Shown: piece by piece, positions 9,814 to 21,938 of the stretch | How the letters are laid out: each line of letters starts with the position of its first letter | Position numbering within the stretch: the first letter of the stretch is position 1 | Origin: Pestalotiopsis fici W106-1 | Taxonomy: Eukaryota; Ascomycota; Sordariomycetes; Amphisphaeriales; Sporocadaceae | Direction of reading: 5' to 3' | DNA length: 64,000 nucleotides | NCBI RefSeq assembly: GCF_000516985.1 | Contig: NW_006917092.1 | Location: forward strand, 3,426,619 to 3,490,618 | Translations under genes and position numbers: made by a program | Notes under the pieces: model-generated | What the model was told of the DNA's origin: nothing | What the model saw: only the letters and a program-made list of their open reading frames with translations | Database searches by the model: none

Positions 9814-11551
9814 ATGGGCAATATGGAGCAAGCGACGGTCGTGCAGGAAGTGCTTGAACGAATTGACGCTGCCGCAATTGATGGTCGAGCCCACAATATC
9901 CGCCATCGACAACATCAGCTCCATCAGCTTAGTGGTGCACTGCAGAGAAATGCGGACAAAATCTGTGAAGCAATCGGTCTCGACTCGGGCTTTGACGATG
10001 ATGAGGTTGCTTTCGAGTTCTCTCAGTCAATCAATACCATTAGGACTTTGTACGAACAACTGAATCTTCAATCTGCCCTGGACGAAGAATATGCCGCCAA
10101 CAACAAAGACAATCTTTCTGCTCGTATGCCCTTTGGCATCGTGGTCATCCGTCCCGGTCAGCATTGCCGCCTCTTTTCCATCATATCTCCAGTCGCAACA
10201 GCAATAGCGGCCGGAAATTGCGTCATTGTCGAGGTGAGATCCGAAGCTTGGACGGTGAAGCAGCCAAGATATGTAGACTTACTAATCTCGGTATTGATTA
10301 GATCCCCAACTCTCTAGGCCATCTCGACAGCTTTTTGCGCTCTGAACTGACCACCTCCTTGGACCCGGATGGATTTGCTATTGTGTCTAAAGCTGTGACA
10401 GTTTCGCGCCTATCTTCAGATTATGTCGTCGTTGACCAAACTCTATCCGATACAACTAAGGAATCTAGTTTGGTGTCTGATTCCAAAGCCTTGACAGTCG
10501 CCATCGTGGACCGAACGGCAGATGTTGAGCAAGCTGCGAGTGCCATCTGCACAGCCAGATTTCGCTTCAAGGGTCGATCACCATATGCGCCCGACGTAAT
10601 CATGGTCAACGAATGGGTACGCGATGACTTTGTTTCTGCGTGCCTGAAATTATCCAGCTCTCATGCTGCATCCACTGTGTCAGCCAAGAAGTCAGGTTCA
10701 GCCCTCAATGGGCGCACTTCTCATTACCCAAGAGACGATTTTACAGTTCTATTCGACTCATGTGGGGTTCGATTGGTGGAAGGTACACGAAAGTGAGTTA
10801 CCAATATCTAATTCGCATTGTCAGAATGAAACATTGACCCCTCGTCTCTGTATTTTTAGCGCCAAGATAAGCAAGATATCCGATAGCACACTCGCGATAG
10901 TCCCAGTAACATCACTCGTGGGTACCGTAAGCTTTGCGAGCACCATGTAAGTATGATTGTGACAGGACTTGGCATATCTCCCTAATAGACGTTAGGACCA
11001 ACGGCTCGTTGGCAGCTTGTTACTGCTTCGGAGATCTGAAATCTTCAAAGTTTCTCGGTCAATACGTCGGCGCAAACATGACATTCATCAATGGTATACC
11101 TCTTGAACTGCTCGGTGAGTACCAACAGTCGGCAAATGCCTGGACCTGGTTCTGTTCTAATCGTCATGAATTAGTTGGGCCAGTGCGACCGATCACCTCG
11201 ACGGCCCCCCAGAACATAGATCTAAGGTATGAGACGAACATGGTGTCGCAGCCCCGGCCCCAAATTATAGTTCAAGATCATCGATTGGATCGAATTACAC
11301 AGCTTTTTCAAGTGCGTACCAAGAAACCAGGCGAGGAACGCCAAATGGTTTCAGAGCTTCGGAAAGATTCTCTCGTTCCACTTCGACCGACTGGGCAACC
11401 TTCTGGGACATCGCTGGGATTCTTCGATCAAGGTATTAGGACAGGTTTTGTGGCTTTTGTGCTTCCTTGTTTAATTCTGATAGGATATACCAGCTTCAAG
11501 GGGTCTACGTATGCGTGGCGTCTTGTCCAGTCATCCAGTCACATCTGGTAG
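9814..11551 (+). CDS. Aldehyde-dehydrogenase-like protein, probably catalytically dead
   Basis: Five exons (9814-10233, 10302-10792, 10860-10946, 10996-11114, 11175-11551) give 497 aa with the ALDH fold throughout: the ATAIAAGNCVIVE cofactor strand, NGSLAACYCFGDL, and GANMTFINGIPLELL near the end. The two catalytic residues of ALDHs are missing. The Glu of the ELGGK motif aligns with V198 (LVSDSK), and the nucleophilic Cys of the GQxC motif aligns with P234 (KGRSPYAP). The C-terminus carries a hydrophobic segment (GFVAFVLPCLILIGY) that probably anchors it in a membrane, as in some fungal ALDHs. The intact splice sites and frame argue against a pseudogene, so a scaffold or binding role, or simple loss of activity, are possible. 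Confidence 0.8.
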
Positions 11552-12231
11552 CATGGTTTGACCTAGTAGAGTGTCATTGTATTTTATTTTATTTTCTCTC
11601 TTGCTTCCGAGTGAGTGTGGCATGTTCTCAGGCTTTATGTGTGGTGGAAGTCGTAAGGAAACTACTAGGTATATGAGGCATATTGACAACATTTCAACGT
11701 ACTTAAATATTCCAAAGACGCACTGAAGTGAGCTCGATACAATACAGTTGATTCATTTCCGTGGCAATCTCTATATATGTTGTATTTAAATCATGGCAGC
11801 AATCGATAGATTTGTGGGGGAAATGGTCTGAGACAGGCAGATGCATATTTTAGTCAAGGATGATGGATGCGTAGGCGATGCACGAGGCATACACCTCACT
11901 CTGCGCGTGCAGCATCAGTCCGGACGGAAGAAGTGGCGGACCAGGGTACACCCACCAGCTAATGAACGGACCCTGTATACTGTGAATTGCCAACCAATAA
12001 AGCTTTTGCTAGTACTTCTTAGGCTGACAACACTATGGAGCTTTCGAGACGCGAGAACAATCAGAGCAAAATGCAACAACCTCAGTGCAGAAAGCTAAAA
12101 TAATCTACTAAGATCGGAATCCGCATGCATGGCACGTACGGACCAAGTCTTTCAAATTGTGCATAGCTTTGTAGGACGCAATATTGCAAGATGAATTCAT
12201 TTGATGAACTGCTGTCACAATTGTAACAGGC
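11552..12231. other. Intergenic region, no gene
   Basis: 680 bp between convergent genes (ALDH-like and hydrolase copy 3). AT-rich, only short chance frames. Holds the 3' untranslated regions. Confidence 0.55.
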
Positions 12232-14260
12232 CTAATATGAGATGAGCGGCAAGGTGACCGAACTCTTGAACTTTGGCCCAGTATGAATCTTGTGCTTTCC
12301 GACATTCAAATTCGTGAGGCTCTTGAACAGCGGAGGATACTCGGGGAGGATCGGATCATGACCTTTAATCTCGAATCTCAGTGACTCGCCTTGCTCGAAC
12401 ACGATACCACCCGGCCAGATTGCAATGTCGAGCTCCACCACGTCTCCCGGCGTCACTTTTTGTGACTCGTAGTGTGGATACCACAGCTCAGTTGGGTCTT
12501 TGCGCGCGCGCATTTCATCAGTGAGGCCTGGCTCATCTGCCGTCATCCGTTTCGAAGCCCGCAGGCGTCCGCTCGGCCCAACGTACTTGTAGATGTTCTC
12601 GTCCGGAATATCTCCGAGCTGCGTCCCAGGCTTCTGGTGGGTAAATGGAATGTTATAATTGAGAAGAGCATTTCCTTCCTTGTCAAGCTTTCGGACGATG
12701 AGGTAAACGTCCATGTCATCAAAGTCATCGCATGACATGAACAGCTTTGCTTTTGAGAAGCCACACAGCTCGGTATATCTGGAGAACGTCCAGGAAAAGT
12801 GTGCACCATCATCCTCCCAAGAGTCCGACTGGTAAGTGGTGATCACATCAGTCGACGGGGCATCCGCGGTCAGCTTGCTGCTGGTGCCATCCAAGAAGAA
12901 GGTCTCGTACTTTGTCCTCTTTGGAGGGTAGTTGTCTTCGGCTCGAAATGATACTGGAGGCCCATTGTACCGCAGCAGAGAAAGACGTATCTTTGGTGTT
13001 GACTCCCAACCATTGTCAGTACCCAAAAGATAGTGGTCCAAGAAGCGTTGCAAATCATCATTAGTCTCTGGTTGGTATATATCAAACCACTCCTGGGTTG
13101 GGTGGATTCGCAACCTAGACGCAGTTAGGTCAACAGTACGTAGTCGCTAGAAAGCAGAGACCGCTCACCATTTGTCTTTGGAGTTGGCATACTTCCAGCC
13201 TCGGATAGAACCCTCGGTATGAAGACCCGTTGAGTAGCTGGCCAAAACATACATGGGAATTTTGATGTTTTCCAACTTCGGCTTCTTGTCTTCCCAGTAA
13301 GCATTCATGAGGGGGTACTTTTCAATCATGGAAACAACATCCTCGCGCTTATTCTTGCCGTTAAATTCTTGCATGAGCAAGTCCCAGAATTTGAAATTTG
13401 GGATGCCTCCACGGCAAATACTCTCTCGGTAAAAGTCTCCAATCCCTTCCCAAGGGGCAATTGCCTTCAGATGAGGAGGCTGTTCCGCCGCGATCAACCT
13501 AGGATATATCTATTAGTGAATCCTGCTTCAAGTCTCAAACTTTTGGAAAGTTGGCTTACCACTGGGTAATTGCAAGCCACGAGTTACCAACTAGCGCGAC
13601 TGACTCATTACTCCAGGGCTGTTTGGCGATCCACTCTATAGTATCGTAGCCATCTCTTCCTTCCTATGATGACAAGTCAGCCAATAATTGCGCTTAGAGT
13701 AGCCTGCGCGTCTCGACAAACCTGAGAACCAAAAATGAAGATGTCACCTTCCGAGTTGTAACAGCCCCGTGCATCTGGTTGCACGATAACGTAGCCCCTG
13801 GGGCACCACTCGGCTGGATCTGGAGCCTCGAACTTTTCCAGGCCGCTCAAAGAGCTTTTTGGTACTCCAAGCCATGTGAACTCGGTTGTTTGGTGATGGC
13901 CTAAATATGGTTGTCGCCAGAGCTGTTGTTTAGCCAAAATTATATATGATAGCGTGGAACCAGGACGCACGTACCAGAGCCGGTTTTACCATATGGCGAC
14001 CATGGAAGAAGAGCGGGAAGCTTGTGGCCATCTAGTTTGGCAGGCCTGAAAATATCGGCTCGCAGATGAACCCCATCCCGAAGTGGAATTGCCACGTCTT
14101 TCTCCCATATGAGATCTTCCTTCAGAGCCAGGCGATCTGGTTCGCGCCTATACCCTTTGGGCAGAATTTGAGTTGATGGATTGAAGTCGGTCCACCAATG
14201 GTGGAAGTTTGGGTTTGCATCTGTAAACGCAACATCAATTCCAGCAATAGTGTGCGACAT
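12232..14260 (-). CDS. CocE/NonD-type alpha/beta hydrolase, copy 3
   Basis: Five exons, complement(13975-14260, 13722-13900, 13560-13663, 13169-13498, 12232-13114), 593 aa. All four introns have GT-AG ends and restore the frame. The nucleophile is S183 in LVGNSWLAITQW, with QPDARGCYNSEG upstream. H304 in LRIHPTQEW is the likely charge-relay His. The C-terminal jelly-roll contains the SWTFSRYTELCGFSKAKLFM region that copy 1 also has. Copy 1 is collinear over its whole length, so the two are paralogues, but sequence identity looks only moderate and the duplication is old. A further in-frame ATG lies upstream at 14326. It is convergent with the ALDH-like gene and divergent from the CMD-like gene at 14727. 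Confidence 0.87.
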
Positions 14261-14726
14261 GTTTATGGACCAAGATTGGTCTAATTTGGCTTGTTCGTTT
14301 GTTGAAACCAGATAGAAAATCTGCACTCTAGTTTTCTTGACACTCCTTCAAACCATTCTTGACTTCATATTGGTGTTATCTGTGCCTCTATAGAAGTATA
14401 CATGCCGAAAGTTGCAATGGCGCTCTCCCCATCCCGCTCACTGGGTTGGTCCCCGCTGCGCTGCCACTTAAGCCGAAGCCAACGCACGCGGGCGCGGGTC
14501 GGGCGGGACGGGGCCACTGGACGCTCAAAATGGGATGGATTCACCTCCCTCCACTGGAGGGCATCGGAAATGGCAAAGGCATGGGACAGAGTGCGATCAA
14601 GCATGATACGAACTCAATAATACAAGCAAAAGGTAATTAATTGGGCCAAATGGTAAAGATTCGAATTAAAGATCTCTGGAAAACGCTCTTTGTTGTGCAG
14701 AGCCATCGCCTACACGCCTCCGAACC
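14261..14726. other. Divergent promoter region
   Basis: 465 bp between hydrolase copy 3 and the CMD-like gene. A GC-rich patch at about 14450-14530 contains repeated GGGCGGG/CGCGGG runs. No gene seen. Confidence 0.5.
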
Positions 14727-15635
14727 ATGGCGCCGCTAGCGAGCCTGCTGCTAAAATTTAAGGAGCTGGATGCCGAAAAGGACATTGTCAAAGCCAAGTG
14801 GTACATTGTCGCCGTACGTACCTCCAAAAAGTATCCCCCTCCCGCGTCAGCATGACTGACTTTTGTTATTACTTCAGGCAGCGGCTTTAGCATCTGCTGG
14901 AGCTGGGCCAGATCTGGTAGAGTTGTACAAACTTGCCACCCATGGTCTTCCACTAGATGTAGAATTGGTGGTCCAGAGAAGGGTCAAAGAGGCCGTGTTG
15001 AAGACTAGTTGCCTCTATGGTGTCCCAAAGAGCCTGCAAGCTCTACTACCCCTGTTTGCCTCATTGCCAGACGATCATGTTGACAATGCTGGGCCACGGT
15101 ATGAATACGGCCTTGCATTTGAAAAGGAGTAGTAGTTTGACTGAGACATTGTGTCTAGTTACTTTTCATCCGACTCTGAAGAAGCTGTGAAAGAACGGGA
15201 GGCCAAAGGGAAAACGTATTTCGATACGCTGTGGGGAAAGGAAGCTGCACAGCTTCATCGGGATCGCAACTTCAAGTACCAGCCAGATTTGTGTATGTTT
15301 TTCCCTCTGCCACCATGTCTACTTACCTAGTAGGTAGCTCACAACGATGCTCAGATCTACTAAACCTAAAACACATTTACGAGTGGCATTTTAGCGAGGA
15401 CGCGATTCTGGGAGCTGTTGAGACTCAAAGCTGCAATGTAGCTGCATTGATATGCGCAAACTGCCCGGTTCAGGCGATGTGGCACGCCCGCGGCTTGCTT
15501 CGCCACGGGGGTACTCTAGAGCAGGCAAAACTCGCTCAGGCCATCGGCCTTGAAATCGCAGCTCTGTATGAGTGTAAAACAGGCAACATCGTTCCTGTTG
15601 AGGATATTGACATTACGACCAAGAGTCACGAATAG
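14727..15635 (+). CDS. AhpD/carboxymuconolactone-decarboxylase-like protein
   Basis: Four exons (14727-14813, 14878-15098, 15159-15292, 15355-15635), 240 aa. The pattern fits fungal AhpD/CMD-like proteins: GKTYFDTLWGKEAAQLH, then YQPDLYLLNLKHIYEWHFS, then a helical segment with ICANCPVQAMWHARGLLRH and GGTLEQAKLAQAIGLEIAA. The family includes gamma-carboxymuconolactone decarboxylase (protocatechuate pathway) and peroxide-reducing AhpD proteins. The CANC pair and nearby His sit where the active CxxC of AhpD would be, but the spacing to His is longer than usual, so redox activity is uncertain. A decarboxylase-like role would fit the ring-opening enzymes at 21-24 kb. Confidence 0.8.
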
Positions 15636-16247
15636 GATAGAGCAAAGTGATGACCCAGAATTGAAAGACTTTCTCTTGTGCAAATGACTGTTTCAAAGTG
15701 CTTGAAAGGCCACAGGCTCTGATTTTTGACACCTGTTGCAATGACCACTACTCATTCTCCACCGCCGTGGAAGCTTCACTGACAAGAGCTAAGCAAGCGA
15801 ATTTTAACCTGCCCCATACTAGACTATCTATATTACCGTAGAAGTGCAAGATGAACGATACATGCAAAATCGTTTCAAGCCTCGATCGAATCACAATGAT
15901 TGTGTTTGGTAAAGTTACGACTTCATGCTACCATAGACGCAGGTCCTGTACGTAGTGGCGGACCGTATGGCCATGCCCTGCTATCTGCCTGCAAGGAGAT
16001 ATCCTCCCCGCCCGGGCCGAAGTGCTAATGCCCATGCCTGTTTAGCGCCAATCAGCGACTTGTCTGCGGTATACAAGCCCAGATGGTAGTGAGTAGTAAC
16101 GAAAAGGCGGTACTATAACGAGACCATAGAAGTAAGCATTTCGAAATAACGATTTGCAATCCTTCTACCTCAAATATTTACAAATAACTCCTACAGTTTC
16201 ACTTCCCGTCGTTTTCTACACAGTGCCCCTCAAAAGATCTACATACT
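15636..16247. other. Intergenic region, no gene
   Basis: 610 bp holding the 3' end of the CMD-like gene and the promoter of the cupin gene. No gene seen. Confidence 0.5.
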
Positions 16248-16747
16248 ATGGCATCATCACAGCCTCTTCCTTCTACCCGCCGTATTGTGACGGCACATAA
16301 CGACGATGGAAAGCAATTGTCAGATACGACAGTGTGATAGACGGAAATCAAACGCCTCACGGCCCTTGGATTGAGCTGCTTTGGTCAAGCGATAGCCTAC
16401 CACCCGATGTCAACACCACCGAGGACCGAGGACTCGCTGCAACAGGTCTCAGCAATAACGGCACCATTGTGCGCATTGTCGACTTTCCGCCCAAATCCAC
16501 GGGCCTGATGCATCGCTCCATGACCCTCGACTATGTATACGTTTTGCAGGGCGAGGTCATCTTGGCGCTCGACGATGGGTCCGCTACCGTGGTCAAGGCC
16601 AACCAGACAGTGGTGCAGCAGGCCACAATGCACAGATGGGACAATGCGACGGACGAGTGGGCTCGCATGCTTGTCGTCTTGATTGCCTCCAAGAAGCCCG
16701 TGGTCAATGGCACTGTTTTGGATAAAGATGTTCCATTTAATGTCTAG
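16248..16747 (+). pseudogene. Small cupin protein gene with an apparent frameshift
   Basis: The 3' part (from about 16310) encodes a single cupin domain: GTIVRIVDFPPKST, HRSMTLDYVYVLQGEVILALDDG, and QQATMHRWDNATDEWARMLVVL, ending at 16747. Its frame has no ATG and is closed by TAA at 16298. A typical fungal cupin N-terminus (MASSQPLPSTRRIVTAHNDDGK) starts at ATG 16248 in another frame and stops at 16335. Joining the two needs one extra base near 16311-16314; no GT-AG intron of workable size does it. So it is either a one-base deletion (decayed gene) or a sequence error. An intact version would be about 165 aa, a small cytosolic cupin of unknown enzymatic role. Confidence 0.7.
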
Positions 16748-17315
16748 AATATAATTGTTCACCAATGTTACCTCGTTCATCCCGGCCTAGCGCAAAGCTT
16801 TGTGAACCCAGAGTACTCAAGGCCATATTGATTTGTTGAGCCCTCATCATTGGATAATTGGAATCTGAAATTGAGAAGCTCCATAATCGAAAGCAGTAAT
16901 TAGTCAGCTTTTTCTATAACAGAGATGATAAATCTCTTCTTCCTTTCCCATGTTTCGCTTGCTCTAATTTTTTCTTTGATTTTCTTTTTTTTTTTTTTTT
17001 TTTTTAGCTCTCACCACCATAGTCTCATTTTTATGACTTACATTTAGCTTGTTCTTGTTTTTGATAGGCATTGCAGCGAGTTTTTGAAAAAGTTTCATGC
17101 TCATTTTGCTATTCTGACGGGATTCGTTTTTGGCACCTTTTTGTGCATTTTAGCCTTCTTTTTTCTTTCTACATTCGAGTTGACCTTAGCGAAGTTTTTG
17201 CCATCATCAAATCGATTCGGCAGTACTGACTGGCAATCAAATTTTTGCTTGATAATTTCCAGTACAAGTCAAGCAGGCATACTCCCAAATTGTGATGAAT
17301 ATATATCTTTGGCAT
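16748..17315. other. Intergenic region between convergent genes
   Basis: 570 bp, strongly T-rich on the plus strand around 16960-17200. An 80-codon frame at 17084-17323 is Phe/Leu-rich because of that bias and does not look like a real gene. Confidence 0.5.
16985..17005. repeat. Poly(T) tract, 21 nt
   Basis: An uninterrupted run of 21 T in the T-rich spacer between the convergent cupin and regulator genes. Likely a simple-sequence tract prone to length variation. Confidence 0.9.
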
Positions 17316-20300
17316 TCAGATAAAGTGTGAGCGACACAGCTCGGCCATAAGACTATCCAAATTCTCCAGCATCGGGGGCAGAGGATACGACTTTGAGGGG
17401 AAATTTGCCCTGAATATGTCCGAGAGAACCTTTGATACAGCTGCTGGTTCTTCAAACTCCACCAGTCGATTCGACATATGTAGACAAGGCTGCCCAACGC
17501 CCATTGCCAGATAGCTTCTTACTTCAGACGTCTCCTCCCCATCGAGGATGACCTGTGTAGTTTGTCTCTTTGATGCTTTCGTTGGGTCGGAAGTACTATT
17601 TGCAGGCCTGGAAAATTGCATTTCCTGCTCTTCTCCCGTGGCAGCACTTGTTAGGTTGGTAGCAGGCCGAGGCTGCATTACTTGCCCCGATTGTATATGG
17701 CGCCCAGCCCTTTGTTTCAGAGCACAGCCCACCCAAAGGACAAGACAAGCATGATATGTTGCTATTCCATTAAAAGCATCGAGTTGTGTAGGTGGAAATG
17801 AGCGGGCAGCCTTGAGGACTTGCCCAGCATGCCATCTGGCGTAGCGCCCGTCCTTGCTGTTATTCCAACGGTCAAGCACGGGAAGAGACTTTTGGAAGTC
17901 ATCCTCTCCGTATCGACCTGCAATCCTCTGGATATCCTCGGATGACACATAAAGCGACATCATGAGGAACTCACTCACGAGTCTGGCTTCGGAAGAGAGA
18001 GGGAGTAGCCATCCAAGCTTGGTGGTGATTGACTGGATCTTCAGATAGAGCTCTTGTCTCTGGGCTTCTAGCCAGAGGCTCGACGAAGCGTGCGAATCAG
18101 AGTTGTCTCGGAGATAAAAGGCCTTGGAGTCTAGAAACGAGTAAACTCGACCCCAGAGACCGATGAGAATTGCATGTGATGCAAAGCCAACGTCAACGAT
18201 GTCTGCTTCATTCTCAAGACTACAGGGGTCGTGCATTCCGTCCATGAGTGTAGACGTCGTGGTGGTTCCTGACTTTGCGATCATCCTGTCCCTCCACTCT
18301 GTCTCATCTTGCGCATCCCAAAGATCCTGCGCAGCTGGCAATGAGAAGGCAATCTCAGTGCCTGAGAAGAGAGGATTTCTAGTGAATGCAATTGAACTTT
18401 TCATTTCATTCATCATGATTTGCAATACAAGCCTGGAAATCTGTGAGTAATGGCGATTAGATGCCAAGTCAAGCACTGTGACTTGCCTCTTGAATGATTC
18501 CTGCTCGATCCATTTCAACCACTTTTGTTTCAGTACCTCACCATTATCACTTGTTGCTGGGAATATTGCAGGAGTGTATCTGTTTTGTCGAAAGGCGCCA
18601 GCCCTCCTTAGCATCTTTATTTATCATTAGCTGTTTCCATTTTTTCATCCTTTTGGTGTGTGCTTGTATGTTTGTGTGAAAGTGGGGATGCAGAGACAGG
18701 AAAGAGTGAGAGAGGTAATGAGATTGTAAATCTGCGAGCTTACCGTCGGCACTGTGTGGGCAAATCCTTCAGCGATTTCCATCTTCCGCCGAAAGCCACT
18801 CCAAAGCCCAATTTTGATCCACATCCAAAAGGCTTGTATGGACTGTAGATCCCGGACACGGCGATTATCCTCATCAATAGCGGCGGCAGATGCCAGCTTC
18901 ACAATCTCCTGTAGCGCCAAGCCCATCTTCCAGATATCTGGTACAGCAAACAGAGTAGCACCGGCAGCCACAATACTGGCAATCAACTCACTTTTGACAG
19001 AGTCTGGTTCGAAAGAAAAAACATGAAGCCAAGGAGTTGCTGATGCACTCTCTTTGACGAAAAAGGCCTGCATGAGAACATTTAGTAGACGAAAGGATGG
19101 AAACGACCGAATATTCACCTCGGAAGATGAAAACTTTAGCACGAGAGAAAAAATCTCATCTCGTGTTGCAGGATCCATCGCCTTGGGTACGATATCGTCC
19201 GTACCACAGATTTCGTTCACCTCTGGTGACTCCATCATTTGGACTTCATTGACCGAGAGCTGCGAGCCCTCGGCATATGCGTGATCGTGGCGGACTGGAG
19301 TCCAAAGCCATGGCGACCTTTTGAAGGCCTCATAACCAGAGGTGTCGGCCGTGGTGTTCAATTTATCTAGCGGAGGCCCTTGTTTACTGGCCTCCAGCAG
19401 ATTGGGCCCGCCATTTGTCACGGCTGCCAGATCGGTCACTGGGAGCGTGGAAGACTGATTTGGCTGTGATATTTGGAAATTTAGATTTCCAAAGTTTTCG
19501 TCAAAATGAAACTCGAGATCCCTCTCGAAATGGAAAGTATCAGTAGGCGAATTGAAAAAGTCCCATCCCATTCCTGCCATGTAAATACCGTCCGGAGCAT
19601 CGATGAGCATGTCATCTTGGACTTCAAGCATAGATGTGTAGGCTTGGTTCGATGTACCCACTGGTAAGGCAGAAGAGTGAGGAGACTTTGGTAAATGGCC
19701 ATGCTGGGTTTCTCTGAGTGGCTGTGGATCATCGCGTTCGTCTCCCTATCCTTGCTCCGATAAAGATGGTAGCGAGTTCACCGCCGGCTCCGGTGCCGCA
19801 CCCGAATCGGATCCGGAGAGGCCAGTGTCTGTTCGCGAACTTTTGGTAGACGAGCCAACTATACAGGATACACCCCGCCTGGTACAGCGCTGGCATGGTC
19901 TTCGATTGTTGCATTTCGTCTTGGATCTGATACAGGCATCACACGCCTGTATGGTTCGATCTGAGCCACTAGTACCCTTTGCTTCATCTCCGTCATGGTT
20001 GGCAAGATGTCGCGTAAGCAGGTCTCTGATAATGGCAGAGAGGTTAGCACCAGTCTATCAAGAGCATGCTGGATAATGATAGGAGCAAATTAAGAGATAT
20101 ATAACACACTTTCGATTAAATCTACGTCCACATCTTGAGCAGCCGTACTGACGGGCATTTTCATCTAAAGACAAACGATTCTATTAGTCGAGACATTCAA
20201 GCGGATTCGACAGAATGGCCCTTACGAGACGCGAGATGTCGCTTCAGGTAATCAGCACGCTCATAGTGATTGGAGCATATAGGACAGACATGATTAAGGT

Positions 20301-20361
20301 TGGCCAGGGCAACAAAGCCAGGACCCGACCTCGCGTTGTCTACCTCTGTCTCTGGGGCCAT
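17316..20361 (-). CDS. Transcription factor with two C2H2 fingers, a Zn2Cys6 cluster and a fungal-specific (MHR) domain
   Basis: Model: complement(20226-20361, 20110-20164, 19782-20025, 18744-19721, 17316-18614), 903 aa. Two C2H2 fingers (C26, C29, H42, H46 and C54, C57, H70, H74) are followed by a Zn2Cys6 cluster (C92, C95, C102, C108, C111, C118) starting ACDACIRSKTKC. The middle-homology region begins around the MDPATRDEIF segment and continues through KMEIAEGFAHTV and MLRRAGAFRQNRY. In the linker just after the zinc cluster, an in-frame TAG lies at 19746-19748. It disappears if a 60-nt, frame-neutral intron (GTGAAC...CCACAG, 19722-19781) is spliced, but the donor is weak. It sits between the hydrolase group and the LigB/FMO/P450 group and is the likely local regulator. 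Confidence 0.82.
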
Positions 20362-20977
20362 GCCAGCGCCAGAGGATCGGTCGATCGTCTCGCGCTTGAA
20401 AATGACTGGGAACAAGGACGCACTCCGTGGTTTCGGAGCACAGCGGGCTCGCCAATGCTCGAATTCCTCAAATTTTGATAAGGTCCGGATGATTGACCAA
20501 CAAACACAATTGAGAAGTGGGCAGGTGGGTAGGCAGGAGTAGTACACAGATAACTGAGAACGATCCGTCTTGGAATCAGTGGGCAATGGCTTGGGCATGG
20601 CTCGCCAAGGGTCGGAAACTTTGATTAGAACCCCACATTCCCCACGGGGTTCGGGGCAGTATACTGGGGAGGGGTCTTCGGGAAGGGTGGGCAGATGGGT
20701 CGGATTGGGGCAAAATCGGCGCTACGGGACAATCAGTTGTCCTTATGCATCACCCACAAGCTTGTGTGTACAGGGCTGACATTTGCTGCCCGTGATATGA
20801 TAGAGGTAGTCGTCGCTCAAGCTGCTGTGCGTGACATCAGCTCATTGAAAACACTGTAAAAGAAGACTCGACAGCTATCCAAAGCCTATACCGTAAGCCT
20901 TTCCAGCATCTTGTATCGAGTCACTTGCGGCTCTCTATCACAGAATTTACATTTTCAGAAGCCGTCCATAATCGAAT
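20362..20977. other. Divergent promoter region
   Basis: 615 bp between the regulator (minus strand) and the LigB-type dioxygenase (plus strand). An in-frame ATG at 20598 could extend the regulator by 79 residues but adds nothing recognisable. GGGG-rich around 20640-20710. No gene seen. Confidence 0.5.
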
Positions 20978-21938
20978 ATGCCCGAGCCGACAGGTCTCGC
21001 ACCTGTTCATTTCTTCTCTCATGGCTCGACAGCCATGTTGGGCGAGGAATCCAAATCAGCAGATTACTGGAAATCATGCGGTGATGCCGCCCTGGCCAAT
21101 GGCATCAAACACGTAATAATTATGGTAACTATCTTCTTTCGTCGTCATCTCCCTAGCTACGACCCTTTTGCTCACGTGTATCAATTGTCGGACTCAGGGG
21201 GCACACTGGGCTGCGATCAACGACGAAATCCACGTTGCAACCAATCCCAACCCGACCAAAGCTCCAATTGGTGGTGTTCATCCACGAAAATACGTTGACT
21301 ATGAACTCATACCAGATCTACCAATGGCAGACCGTGTGGTCGATACTCTCCGACGGAACGGCTTCAACTGCAACGCCAATCCTACTTTTCAATGGATCCA
21401 TGATGTGTATCTGATCTTGATCCGCACCTTTCCTGAAGGCTGCCCTCCAACGACAATAATCAGCATGAACGCACGTTTCGATCCGCACTACCATATACGC
21501 GTTGGAGCCGCATTGCGCTCTTTGCGCCGCGAAAAGGACGTGCTGTTCATCGGTTCCGGCGGTGCAGTTCACAATCTGTACCGAAACGTGTGGACCCCAT
21601 TGCTGCGGTACGCAGACAACTTTGCCATGGAGACGCCACCCGGGACCTGGGCATTGGAGTTCCGGCAGGAGTTTGAGGATGCCATTACAAAGAACACTGG
21701 TCCAGCGCTGAGACGCGCCATGGCGATGCTGATGAAGATCCCCAAGTACCGCGACGCTCATGCGACCGACGATCACTTTATGAGCGCAATGTTCGTTGCA
21801 GGTCTTGTTGGATCCTTTGAAGATATTGGCACGAGCGTGGAGTTTGGGGCTGAGGACTGGGAGTTGACAAACATGTGTAATTCTCAGTATACTCTTGGGA
21901 GTTGGGCACAATGCTTCGCGTCAGCTGAGGTTAAATAG
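20978..21938 (+). CDS. LigB/DODA-type class III extradiol dioxygenase
   Basis: Two exons (20978-21124 and 21198-21938), 295 aa. The family opens catechol-type rings or, as DOPA 4,5-dioxygenase, DOPA, using a His-bound metal. Visible motifs are H15 in APVHFFSHGST, GAHWAAIND directly after the intron, FDPHYHIRVGAALRSL, and LFIGSGGAVHNLYRN. Together they provide the conserved histidines of the family. Length is normal. It is next to an FAD monooxygenase on the same strand, which could make the catechol by hydroxylating an aromatic ring. The regulator at 17.3-20.4 kb is divergent from it. Confidence 0.88.

Noticed and set aside
17084..17323. Phe/Leu-rich 79-codon frame resembling a membrane peptide
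   Set aside because: Explained by the T-rich spacer; no promoter or conserved feature, and it runs into the 3' end of the regulator gene.
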